DNA of 7,111 nt from Candidatus Kaiserbacteria bacterium RIFCSPLOWO2_01_FULL_54_13 (GCA_001781685.1 MFLZ01000027.1:3203-10313), one strand, 5' to 3'. Positions 1-6,604 are shown, numbered from the stretch's first letter. The notes: generated by a model from the sequence alone, not told the origin. Made by a program: numbers and translations.

Positions 1-220
1 AAATGCTGGACTGCTTGTGCTTTTTCACCAAGTGGTTCAAATGTCCATACACAAAATTAATGCCCGGACAAGTGCCCCAGTGGCCGAATAATTTCGGCTT
101 GATGTCCTCCGCGACCAAAGGCCTTTCAAGTAAAAAATTATCCTGCAAATAAATTTGCGTCACGGTAAGATAATTCGCCGCACGAATATACTTGTCTATC
201 TTTTCCAATACCCGCTGCAT
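1..220 (-). CDS. xfp: Phosphoketolase, N-terminal part (runs off the left edge)
   Basis: Thiamine-diphosphate enzyme that splits xylulose 5-phosphate (and often fructose 6-phosphate) with phosphate, giving acetyl phosphate plus glyceraldehyde 3-phosphate or erythrose 4-phosphate; cytosolic. Only the first 73 codons are present. They show the family's N-terminal signature: KIDKYIRAANYL (residues 7-18), QIYLQDN (22-28) and GHWGTCPGINF (46-56). His47 in GHWGT matches the conserved histidine of the phosphoketolase active site. The leader before DKY is short compared with bifidobacterial enzymes and similar to lactobacillary ones. The ATG at 218-220 follows the acs stop codon with no gap, and no Shine-Dalgarno sequence is visible in the acs tail, so translation is probably coupled to acs. 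The family call is firm; single versus dual substrate specificity cannot be judged from this fragment. Confidence 0.93.
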   Translation of the reverse strand, partial: MQRVLEKIDKYIRAANYLTVTQIYLQDNFLLERPLVAEDIKPKLFGHWGTCPGINFVYGHLNHLVKKHKQSSI

Positions 221-2116
221 TTAAGTATCTAAAACCGATAAGTCTCCCTCATCCTGTTTCAGTTCCCTTGCCTTCAGGACCCTCCTCATGATCTTCCCAC
301 TGCGGGTTTTCGGAAGTCCCTGCGCAAACTCAATCTCATCCGGCACGACCATACTGGCAATTTCACGCTTTATGTGACGTTTGATGTCGTTCACGAGATC
401 GTCGCCCGGCGCATGCCCCGGTTTCAAGACCACAAACGTTTTGATCTTCTCGCCCCTGATTTCGTCAGGTTTCCCGATCACCGCCGCTTCCGAGACAGCC
501 GGATGAGTGAGAAGCGCGTTCTCTATTTCGGCACTGCCGAGCCTGTGGCCGGAAACGCTTATGACATCGTCGCTTCTCCCTAAGACCTGAATGTCGCCAT
601 CCTCATCCTTTATAGCGAAATCGCCGGTAAAGTAGACGCCCTTGATCTCATTCCAATACTTCTTGAACCTTTCGTGGTCGTTCAAACAGGTACGCAAAGC
701 CGACGGCCATGGTTTTTTGATAACGAGGAACCCCTTTTCGTTAACTGACACGCTCTTACCTTCCTTGTTGACCACATCGACATCAATGCCGAAAAACGGT
801 TTGCCGGCCTTGCCCGGCTTCTGCGGCAGGCCGGGCAATGTAACGATCATGTGCCCGCCAGTCTCCGTTTGCCACCATGTGTCCTCGACAGGTCGATCAC
901 CGCTGCCGATATGTTTCCGGTACCATTGCCAAACTTCCGGATTAATGGGTTCACCCACCGTGCCTAATACCCTCAGAGACGAGAAATCGTGTTTCTCGCA
1001 GTATTGTTCGCCGTATTTGCGCAACATACGAATAGCCGTAGGCGAGGTATAGAAAATACTCACTTTTTGCTCTTCAATAATCTTGTACCAGTGATCGGGC
1101 GTAGGAAAATCCGGCACACCTTCGACTAGCACGGAAGTCACTCCGTTGGATAAAGGACCATACACTACATAACTGTGGCCGGTGATCCAACCCGGGTCTG
1201 CCGTACACCAATAGATATCGTTTTCTCTGATGTCAAAGACTTTCTTGGTCGTATAGTGTGTGTACAAGCTATACCCGCCGGTCGTGTGCACGACGCCTTT
1301 CGGCTTTCCGGTGGAGCCTGATGTGTACAGAACAAAAAGCGGATCTTCCGCGTCCATCTCTTCCGGCACACAAAACTCGTTTTGATCTTTTAAAAGTTCG
1401 TAAAAATCTATTTCTTTTTCCACCAGCGCACTTGCGGCATCCCTTTGAAGAACAATGATGTGTTCAACAACGTCCAAACCCTGTATCGCCTCATCAACCG
1501 TGCCCTTGAGGTCTTTCTTGACTCCCCTGCGCAAGGTCCACGTGCCTGTGATGACGACCTTGGCGCCCGAATCCACGATGCGCTCGCGCAGCGCTTGCGC
1601 GCTAAACCCCCCGAATACCACGTTATGGACGCCACCTATGCGTGCACAGGCCAACATGGCTACGACTTGCTCTATGACAAGCGGCATGTACAAGACAACT
1701 TTGTCCCCTCTTTTTACCCCCAAGGACTTTAAACCGTTAGCAAACTTATTCACTTGATTTAGCAACTCACCGTAAGAAACAGCGACCCTGTTGTAATTTT
1801 CATTCAAATAAAGAAGAGCTGTTTTATTGCCCAATCCCGCTTCAACGTGTCTGTCCAGACAGTTTTGGGTAATATTGAGTTTACCGCCGACGAACCATTT
1901 ATAATCCGGGTAGTTCCATTCAAATGTCTTATCCCATTTCTTAGACCATTGGATTTCTTTCTCGGCGATTTCCGCCCAAAATTTCTCCGGTTCTTTGATC
2001 GATTCGGAGTAGAGTTTCTTATATTCTTCGACGTGATTCATGCTGTTGAATGTAAGAGCTTTTACGCTATGTTGAGACATAAATGTACTACTCTGAACTT
2101 TGTGCTGATTTACCAA
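221..2116 (-). CDS. acs: Acetyl-CoA synthetase, AMP-forming
   Basis: Cytosolic enzyme that makes acetyl-CoA from acetate, ATP and CoA through acetyl-AMP. At 631 residues it is full length (the enterobacterial enzyme is about 650). Visible elements: the N-terminal Acs domain (EYKKLYSESI at 31-40, FW at 46-47), P-loop YTSGSTGKPKG (264-274), VGEP (387-390), WWQTETGG (414-421), YFTGD (495-499), the hinge GRSDDVISVSGHR (513-525) and the catalytic lysine K608 in TRSGKIMRR. The tryptophan in WWQTETG is the residue that restricts the acyl pocket to acetate in Salmonella Acs, so acetate rather than a longer acid is expected. K608 corresponds to the lysine acetylated by Pat-type enzymes in other bacteria. 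The gene is followed without a gap by phosphoketolase and preceded by a dehydrogenase remnant ending 39 nt upstream. Start choice: TTG at 2116 has AGGA 4 nt upstream; ATG at 2080 (619 residues) has no clear ribosome binding site but also gives a normal N-terminus. Confidence 0.97.
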   Translation of the reverse strand: MVNQHKVQSSTFMSQHSVKALTFNSMNHVEEYKKLYSESIKEPEKFWAEIAEKEIQWSKKWDKTFEWNYPDYKWFVGGKLNITQNCLDRHVEAGLGNKTALLYLNENYNRVAVSYGELLNQVNKFANGLKSLGVKRGDKVVLYMPLVIEQVVAMLACARIGGVHNVVFGGFSAQALRERIVDSGAKVVITGTWTLRRGVKKDLKGTVDEAIQGLDVVEHIIVLQRDAASALVEKEIDFYELLKDQNEFCVPEEMDAEDPLFVLYTSGSTGKPKGVVHTTGGYSLYTHYTTKKVFDIRENDIYWCTADPGWITGHSYVVYGPLSNGVTSVLVEGVPDFPTPDHWYKIIEEQKVSIFYTSPTAIRMLRKYGEQYCEKHDFSSLRVLGTVGEPINPEVWQWYRKHIGSGDRPVEDTWWQTETGGHMIVTLPGLPQKPGKAGKPFFGIDVDVVNKEGKSVSVNEKGFLVIKKPWPSALRTCLNDHERFKKYWNEIKGVYFTGDFAIKDEDGDIQVLGRSDDVISVSGHRLGSAEIENALLTHPAVSEAAVIGKPDEIRGEKIKTFVVLKPGHAPGDDLVNDIKRHIKREIASMVVPDEIEFAQGLPKTRSGKIMRRVLKARELKQDEGDLSVLDT

Positions 2117-2124
2117 GTTTTCCT
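2114..2124 (-). promoter_or_regulatory. Candidate ribosome binding site and TTG start of acs
   Basis: On the minus strand AGGA (2121-2124) is followed by AAAC and then TTG (2114-2116), the first codon of the long acs frame. The 4-nt spacing is on the short side. The alternative ATG at 2078-2080 is preceded only by a weak AGAG about ten bases away. The sequence therefore mildly favours the rare TTG start, but does not settle it. Confidence 0.4.
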
Positions 2125-2155
2125 GTCAAAAAATCCCAACGATGCGAAGTTCACA

Positions 2156-2308
2156 CTATTCATAGGCCCTGACCGAGAGTGCGTCCTCCGGGTTTTTCTT
2201 TTCGTCCAAAACCGGCATGGGCACATCCCGCATCACGAAACCGGTGCTCTTTTCCCAGCCATCTTCCTTCGTATCGAACGTGAGTGCTTGGACGGTAGCT
2301 TTAGCCAT
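2156..2308 (-). pseudogene. Truncated N-terminus of a zinc-dependent alcohol/glucose dehydrogenase
   Basis: A 50-codon frame starts MAKATVQALTFDTKEDGW and continues through GFVMRDVPMPVLDEKKNPED (residues 23-42) to ALSVRAYE and a TAG stop. The first ~46 residues resemble the start of medium-chain dehydrogenases (MDR family; glucose or alcohol dehydrogenase type). In intact members this region leads within a few residues into a strand and the GVCGSD motif that binds the catalytic zinc. Here that motif and the roughly 300 remaining residues are absent. The two other minus-strand frames after the break show no dehydrogenase sequence, so this is a deletion or rearrangement junction near position 2170, not a simple frameshift. 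No ribosome binding site is evident before the ATG at 2306-2308, and no -35/-10 pair with good spacing was found in the AT-rich 2309-2355. A real 50-residue peptide is possible but unlikely; the family call rests on recognition of a short stretch. Confidence 0.6.
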
Positions 2309-2355
2309 AGATATATAACACTTGATGGTAATTCAACATATCAGAATTCATTGTT

Positions 2356-2391
2356 AAAGAAAGTCCCCCGGTAGTAGCTCCGAGCCGGGGG
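2356..2391 (-). terminator. Probable intrinsic terminator of the 182-residue gene
   Basis: Seven perfect GC base pairs (CCCCCGG at 2365-2371 with CCGGGGG at 2385-2391) enclose a 13-nt loop. Read on the minus strand, the stem is followed after AC by a pyrimidine tract (CTTTCTTT, 2356-2363). The hairpin begins 34 nt after the stop codon of the gene at 2426-2974, which is where a terminator would be expected. The T-tract is interrupted by a C and the loop is large, so efficiency may be moderate. It separates that gene from the dehydrogenase remnant/acs unit. Confidence 0.6.
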
Positions 2392-2425
2392 TCTCGTGTA
2401 CGTAAAGGATAACAAACGAGCAAGG

Positions 2426-2974
2426 TCATCCGTAGGTCACCCGGCGTCTTTCCTTCAACGCCAGATGCCAGTAGTGCGGAGGCCACCCGAAGTATGGTGC
2501 GAGCTCCGGATTGAGCCACGTAGGCACAAGTCGGCGTTCTTCTTGCCCACGCTCAATGAGGCAGAGCGCAGTCGCGTTTTCCTTCCGACCGGACCACTTG
2601 AGCCGGCCGGACGCGATGAGCGGCAGCTGCCCATCAAAAGACGGTCTTGGGCTCTCCTTCGCAAGCTGGACCAGCGCCTTGACACCGCCGAGCGTCATGC
2701 CCAACTCTTTGATGGATGCTCTGAGCGTCGTATCCGGCATTCCGCACGCAAACAGAACGGCATGGACGCTGTACAAAATGCGCCCGATTTCTTCTTCCGG
2801 AAAGCACTCATCCTCATCGCCAGTGACGGAATACTCACGCGGATGCACGAGCTTCCGGCGATCGACACTCGCGATCACGAGCGTTGCACCGATCATTTCA
2901 TTGTAGTTCATGAGGAGATCGCCTAATTTGACAATCTCGTGCGGCTTGATGATCTCGAGTTTAGAGCTGTTCAC
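2426..2974 (-). CDS. Hypothetical protein, 182 residues
   Basis: I do not recognise this protein. It starts with GTG at 2972-2974, a start fixed by AAGGAGG exactly 8 nt upstream, which is the best ribosome binding site in the window and makes the gene very likely real. The product looks soluble: no signal peptide or transmembrane segment. The N-terminal half mixes short hydrophobic strands (ATLVIASV, 30-37) with an acidic stretch (GDEDECFPEEE, 52-62). The middle (TLRASIKELGMTLGGVKALVQLAKE, 83-107, given here for its helical pattern) looks alpha-helical. The C-terminal 30 residues are rich in tryptophan, proline and arginine (W153, W164, W169; ERRRV at 175-179). Overlapping plus-strand frames at 2396-2926 are antisense shadows. 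The gene is divergent from the one at 3085 and has its own terminator, so it appears monocistronic. Confidence 0.75.
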   Translation of the reverse strand: MNSSKLEIIKPHEIVKLGDLLMNYNEMIGATLVIASVDRRKLVHPREYSVTGDEDECFPEEEIGRILYSVHAVLFACGMPDTTLRASIKELGMTLGGVKALVQLAKESPRPSFDGQLPLIASGRLKWSGRKENATALCLIERGQEERRLVPTWLNPELAPYFGWPPHYWHLALKERRRVTYG

Positions 2975-3084
2975 TTCCTGGTCCTCCTTGTGCGGGTTGG
3001 GCCGTCACACAATAACGGCGATTCGGGGTTGGGACACAAACTGATGAATGAACACTGAAACTGGTGTTTTCAGAATAGCATGAA
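2975..3084. promoter_or_regulatory. Divergent intergenic region with two small dyads
   Basis: This gap separates the minus-strand gene starting at 2974 from the plus-strand gene at 3085 and must carry promoters for both. Two imperfect-to-short symmetric elements are visible: GCCGT (3001-3005) with ACGGC (3015-3019) around a 9-nt spacer, and CTGAAAC (3055-3061) with GTTTTCAG (3064-3071), which pair with one bulged T. No convincing -35/-10 pair stands out on either strand. The dyads could be operator sites or leader hairpins, but they are short enough to arise by chance. Confidence 0.3.
2983..2989 (-). promoter_or_regulatory. Strong Shine-Dalgarno that fixes the GTG start at 2974
   Basis: Minus-strand AAGGAGG lies 8 nt before the GTG codon at 2972-2974. 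It is near-perfectly complementary to the 16S rRNA tail and outweighs any internal start. The other genes here have much weaker sites, so this one may be strongly translated. Confidence 0.85.
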
Positions 3085-4185
3085 ATGGGCCTAAAAATCA
3101 AGATAAGTGCATGGTCTTTTGTATGCTACCGTAATAGGCGCAACGCTATGGGAATCGATAAGATGGTTGAGAGAAACATCAGCCGTAATCTTCGACCTGA
3201 AGATATCGGTGGATTAATCGCACCCACGGGTGACCAAACAGCGATCACCGAGAAGTGGATCTTGCCCTATAAAGAAACGATTCTTGCTGACACGCGAGCA
3301 TTGCGGAAGGAAGTTGACCGGACGCTGCAAAAAGATCCAGAGCTGCGAAAGCGCCTACACGCTGGAAATCTGCGCTACCCAAAAGGACTTTGCCCAGAAA
3401 TCACTGACGCTGTTTTCAATCGCCTAAGCGCGGAGATGCTGAACTCGAGCAAACCGGGCATGCAGATTTTGAAGAATTTCGTGCGCGAAGGCGGCTTGCT
3501 CCGACCGTTTTTTGGAATCGACAGCAACACGCATTTTCAAAATGCGATACAGATCGGAGATTCCATCCTCGACGTGGCGCACGATACGGCGATTCTGGGT
3601 CGTAACCCTGTAACCTTTTATCCAAAACTTCGAGATGCGCCTATAAAAGCAATCGAGACGGTTGAGCAGTTTGCAGACATTGCGGAGAAGCAGTGGAAAT
3701 TTGATGTCTATCCTAATATATACCTTCCACAGTTAGCTCCTGTATTTCCTGTTCTCGTCATAGAACCTCGATTCGAGAATTCTCAACGAAAAGACGTGCT
3801 GAGACTCGAAGAAAACATATCGGCTCTCATATCCAAGAACTTACATACACTTGAGGACGGTCATCTCTTCGGCCTCTCATCGCATTTCCTTTTTCGAAGT
3901 GCCTACAGAGAGAAGCGACTTCCTCCGCAGATGATTCAAAGCCTTTTGTCTCCAGATGGACCACTCAGTGCATTTCAGAACATTCAGCCTAACCCATTCA
4001 GGCTCACGACAGATCCTGAGGAGGTTAGGTGGGAGATGGCACATTACCATGCTGTAGAAAGCGATCTGGACATGCGTGTTAAGAAAAACAGAGATCATAT
4101 GAGAGCACGTGCGATGGAAACTGCTCCAATACTCGAAGCAGGACAAAGTCTGGCGCATGTGATTCTCGCGAGTGTAAGAAGATAG
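3085..4185 (+). CDS. Hypothetical protein, up to 366 residues
   Basis: I do not recognise this protein and see no catalytic motif. It is predicted soluble and mainly helical, with charged amphipathic stretches (residues 55-92 and 325-345), a hydrophobic strand LAPVFPVLVIEPRF (217-230) and no signal peptide or transmembrane helix. The start is uncertain. ATG at 3085 has no ribosome binding site and encodes an odd, basic lead-in (residues 1-21). ATG at 3148 (345 residues) has AGGCG nearby, and ATG at 3163 (340 residues) has GGGA about 9 nt upstream; one of these internal starts is more plausible. The long open frame and mixed codon use without stops support a real gene. It is divergent from the 182-residue gene and convergent with the ligase fusion gene, ending 34 nt from that gene's stop codon. 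Function, partner and cellular role cannot be stated. Confidence 0.7.
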   Translation: MGLKIKISAWSFVCYRNRRNAMGIDKMVERNISRNLRPEDIGGLIAPTGDQTAITEKWILPYKETILADTRALRKEVDRTLQKDPELRKRLHAGNLRYPKGLCPEITDAVFNRLSAEMLNSSKPGMQILKNFVREGGLLRPFFGIDSNTHFQNAIQIGDSILDVAHDTAILGRNPVTFYPKLRDAPIKAIETVEQFADIAEKQWKFDVYPNIYLPQLAPVFPVLVIEPRFENSQRKDVLRLEENISALISKNLHTLEDGHLFGLSSHFLFRSAYREKRLPPQMIQSLLSPDGPLSAFQNIQPNPFRLTTDPEEVRWEMAHYHAVESDLDMRVKKNRDHMRARAMETAPILEAGQSLAHVILASVRR

Positions 4186-4210
4186 ACTTCCGAAAATGTC
4201 TTTTGGTTTC

Positions 4211-4226
4211 GACCTGAAATTAGGTC
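4211..4226. other. Small hairpin between convergent genes
   Basis: GACCT (4211-4215) pairs perfectly with AGGTC (4222-4226) around a 6-nt loop. It spans the stop codon (4220-4222) of the minus-strand fusion gene and lies 25 nt past the stop of the plus-strand gene. Neither side has the T-tract of an intrinsic terminator, so any termination role is doubtful. It is the only symmetric element seen in the 34-bp convergent gap. Confidence 0.25.
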
Positions 4227-6487
4227 TTCGCGGATAGATAAGAGGCGAGGCCGCCGGGGCGGGAATAGGCGTAGACGTTCTTGATTCCGAGATCGTGCGC
4301 GAGAAGCAGAACGACCTCGATGAGCTGATTTGAGATCGGCGCTCCTTCGGTAATAGCGACATTCTCTTTAGGCGAAGGATACTTAAGGAGCATATTGTAG
4401 CCGAGTGAGCTTTTGTCCTCCGGGCGCCCATTCGGAATGACGTCGATAAGCTTTGCACCTTCGGCCAGGCCGCCCTTTGGTTTCTCGTGGAATTTCATGA
4501 CGGGATCGTGTCCGTCCGCGAGGTATTTTCGCACTTCATCTTCGCTCGGAATCCGTGCGACCTCTGGCACCGGCTTCGGTTTGTAGTCGGCGTTGCAAAT
4601 TGATATGCACACAAGCGCGTTCCCCTCGCGATCGAGTACATCGGGGCTAAGCAGCTCTGCATACTTCTTCTTGAGAAGCTCTTTTTCCGAAAGAGACGTG
4701 CGGATAACTGAGATCTGCCCTAAGATTCGGTCCTTCGCGTCTGCCGCGAGAATAATGAGATGCTTAGAGATGTCTTTCTCGTACTGCACGCGCTCGGGTG
4801 CGAGTTCCCCCCAGCACTGTTTGTAGAGATCGTACGAGGGAGTCACCCATCGCGAGTATCTATGAAGAACCGTAAAGCGACGCTCAGGCATTTTGACGAG
4901 ACCGAATATAGACTCGAAGCGCTCGTAGGGCAACTGGCTTTTTAGAATGCTGCGCTGAACCTTCCCTGTCGAAGTCATCGGAAGCACGTCCTTCGGAAGT
5001 GAGGTGATGTACTTTGGTGTCTCGTACGAGCTCACGAAGCGCGTCCCAAAATGAAGCGCGCACTTCAGGCGGCGCTTCGCACGCGCCTCATCGATTCCTG
5101 CCTTCCATGAAATGACAGCGCCTGCCTCCTCGCCGTAGCGCTCATCGGGAACAGCAACGACGTGCACTTGATCGATATCCTCGGAAATCTTTTTGAGCGC
5201 GTTCTCGACCGCGACCGGCGAGATGTTGATGCCGCCCTTGATGATGATCTCGCGTTTGCGCCCTTTGAGGTAGTAGTACTTTCGTCCATCGATCGCGCGA
5301 TAGAGGCCGACGTCACCGGTGAGAAAGTATCCATCGCGAAACGCCGGTTCCCTTCCGAGGTACCCTTCCATCACCGCAGGCCCTTTCACAACGAGCTCGC
5401 CTTCTTCGCCCTCGCCTAAGAACTTTCCACTCTCGTCGGAAATCTGAAGATCCGCCCACGGCATCGCCGTGCCGATCGAATTTTCTTCGACAAGCTGCTC
5501 GTAGAGGCTCTCGGGGATATCCATGGGGACTCCCGTGACGCGAAGCGCCGTTTCTGTCTGTCCGTAGCCCTGATATAGCCGTATACCGAATTTTTTCCGG
5601 AATTCCTGCACGGACTGTGAGAGAACAGGGGCCGAGCCGATCTGTATCCTCGTAAGCATGCAGTGAGGTCGGACCTCACTGAATTCCGCTTCGCGGGAGA
5701 GCTGGTCGAACACAACAGACTGGACTACCGAGGTGATGGTAGCTCCGGTCTTTGCGACTTGCTGCCAGAAGTGCGAGTTGGAATAAGTAGGCGGAATCGC
5801 GATGGTGCCGCCCGCAAGAAGCGTGGAGAGGCAGAACGTCGTCGAGTTGATGTGGTGCAGGGGTAACACGACGAGGAAAGTGTCGTCGGGAGTGAACTGA
5901 AGCCACGCCCTTATGCCGTCGGCGTTGACGATGAGATTCAGAAGCGAGAGCATCGCGCCCTTGGGATGCCCCGTCGTACCTGATGTAAATAAGACAAGCG
6001 CCTGATGAGCAAGTCCCTTCTCCCAGATATCGGGTGATCGTATATCGGTATTTCGTAAATCCCGATATTTATTGAATTCGGTGTGCACTTTGATACGCAC
6101 ACCCGGAAGTTTCTCCACCTGTATGCCTCGCTCCAGTATCAGAAATTTTGCCTTGTTGAGATTTATCTTGTATTCGTACAGTTCCTGCGTGTCGCGCTTC
6201 GTATCCATGGGCACAGTGACGATGCCGGTAGCCCACGCCGCCCAGCTCCATATCAAAAGCGCAGGCGAGTTGCGGAAGGCCAAAGCGATGCGATCGCCTT
6301 TCTGGAGCCCCATACTCATAAGCTCTCCCGCCGCCGCTTCAATGCTCTCGAGTAACTGCTGGTAGCTTATCTTTTCGACAACGTTTCCCTTCTCATCTAT
6401 GCCGACAAGCGCCACCTTTTCCGGATGCTTTTTCGCCAACGAAGCAATGTATTCGCGTAGATTCTTTATAGGCAGCGTCGAGGCCAT
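4220..6487 (-). CDS. AMP-forming acyl-CoA ligase fused to a GNAT-like acyltransferase domain
   Basis: Residues 1-525 form a complete adenylate-forming ligase of the long-chain fatty acid/4-coumarate CoA ligase type, which activates a carboxylate with ATP and joins it to CoA. Visible motifs: P-loop LFTSGTTGHPKG (166-177), LPLHHINS (208-215), YQGYGQTET (305-313), YFLTGD (387-392), hinge GRKREIIIKGG (409-419) and catalytic K509 in MTSTGKVQR. Residues ~530-755 are extra. They show GNAT-like elements: DRILGQISVIRT (586-597), ALVCISIC (624-631), DPVMKFHEK (661-669), VIPNGRPEDKSSLGYNMLL (683-701) and, at the very end, a helix and strand from SNQLIEVVLLLAHDLG (719-734) to NVYAYSRPGGLASYL (737-751). 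The last element normally precedes DPVMKFHEK in such domains. The ATG at 6485-6487 has no good ribosome binding site, but it is required for the normal ligase N-terminus. The acid substrate and acyl acceptor are unknown. The ligase call is firm; the GNAT call is moderate. Confidence 0.9.
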   Translation of the reverse strand: MASTLPIKNLREYIASLAKKHPEKVALVGIDEKGNVVEKISYQQLLESIEAAAGELMSMGLQKGDRIALAFRNSPALLIWSWAAWATGIVTVPMDTKRDTQELYEYKINLNKAKFLILERGIQVEKLPGVRIKVHTEFNKYRDLRNTDIRSPDIWEKGLAHQALVLFTSGTTGHPKGAMLSLLNLIVNADGIRAWLQFTPDDTFLVVLPLHHINSTTFCLSTLLAGGTIAIPPTYSNSHFWQQVAKTGATITSVVQSVVFDQLSREAEFSEVRPHCMLTRIQIGSAPVLSQSVQEFRKKFGIRLYQGYGQTETALRVTGVPMDIPESLYEQLVEENSIGTAMPWADLQISDESGKFLGEGEEGELVVKGPAVMEGYLGREPAFRDGYFLTGDVGLYRAIDGRKYYYLKGRKREIIIKGGINISPVAVENALKKISEDIDQVHVVAVPDERYGEEAGAVISWKAGIDEARAKRRLKCALHFGTRFVSSYETPKYITSLPKDVLPMTSTGKVQRSILKSQLPYERFESIFGLVKMPERRFTVLHRYSRWVTPSYDLYKQCWGELAPERVQYEKDISKHLIILAADAKDRILGQISVIRTSLSEKELLKKKYAELLSPDVLDREGNALVCISICNADYKPKPVPEVARIPSEDEVRKYLADGHDPVMKFHEKPKGGLAEGAKLIDVIPNGRPEDKSSLGYNMLLKYPSPKENVAITEGAPISNQLIEVVLLLAHDLGIKNVYAYSRPGGLASYLSAKT

Positions 6488-6538
6488 GAATATCGAAGCT
6501 TATCAGAATTCTCCCGAGACTAAAACTGAACGTAAGAG

Positions 6539-6590
6539 TGTTTTTTCGTTTTGTAATTTCTTGACCTAGTGCTGATTCTCATTGTATGGT
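6539..6590 (+). promoter_or_regulatory. Candidate ilvC promoter with T-rich upstream tract
   Basis: TTGACC (6561-6566, five of six consensus -35 bases) and TATGGT (6585-6590, four of six -10 bases) are separated by 18 nt. A T-rich run (6541-6560) sits immediately upstream, in the position of an UP element. Transcription would start near 6597, leaving a leader of about 90 nt before the ilvC ATG. This is the best plus-strand promoter match in the gap; it assumes a housekeeping sigma factor. Confidence 0.5.
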
Positions 6591-6602
6591 TCGCGAGGTC
6601 AA
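6561..6602. repeat. Inverted repeat TTGACCT ... AGGTCAA around the divergent promoters
   Basis: TTGACCT (6561-6567) and AGGTCAA (6596-6602) are perfect inverted copies, 28 nt apart and with centres 35 bp apart. Each copy contains the -35 candidate of one of the two divergent promoters. The symmetry may simply reflect two similar -35 boxes, or it may be a pair of binding sites for a regulator acting on both genes. Confidence 0.5.
6575..6602 (-). promoter_or_regulatory. Candidate promoter of the ligase-GNAT gene, overlapping the ilvC promoter
   Basis: On the minus strand TTGACC (6597-6602) is followed after 16 nt by GAGAAT (6575-6580, four of six -10 bases). Transcription would start near 6568, about 80 nt before the ligase start codon. 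It overlaps the ilvC promoter candidate on the opposite strand. The -10 is weak, so the call is tentative. Confidence 0.35.
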
Positions 6603-6604
6603 TA

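Noticed and set aside
2117..2175. Frameshift explanation for the dehydrogenase remnant
   Set aside because: Reading the two other minus-strand frames past the break gives no zinc-binding or other dehydrogenase sequence.
2339..2349. 11-bp motif TATCAGAATTC shared with 6501-6511, both upstream of minus-strand genes
   Set aside because: Several 11-bp matches are expected by chance between positions in 7 kb; neither copy aligns with a promoter at a consistent distance.
1847..2374. Plus-strand open frame across the acs start and dehydrogenase remnant
   Set aside because: Runs antisense to recognisable protein sequence in two different genes; no start signal.
2396..2926. Long plus-strand open frames opposite the 182-residue gene (2396-2926 and 2511-2906)
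   Set aside because: No ribosome binding site and arginine/proline-rich low-complexity products; the minus-strand gene has a near-perfect ribosome binding site and terminator.
4186..4219. Bidirectional terminator between the convergent genes
   Set aside because: The only hairpin has a 5-bp stem and no T-tract on either side.
3877..4458. Minus-strand open frame overlapping the ends of both convergent genes
   Set aside because: Serine/arginine-rich shadow product; it could have been a frameshifted extension of the fusion protein, but its sequence shows no GNAT-like elements.
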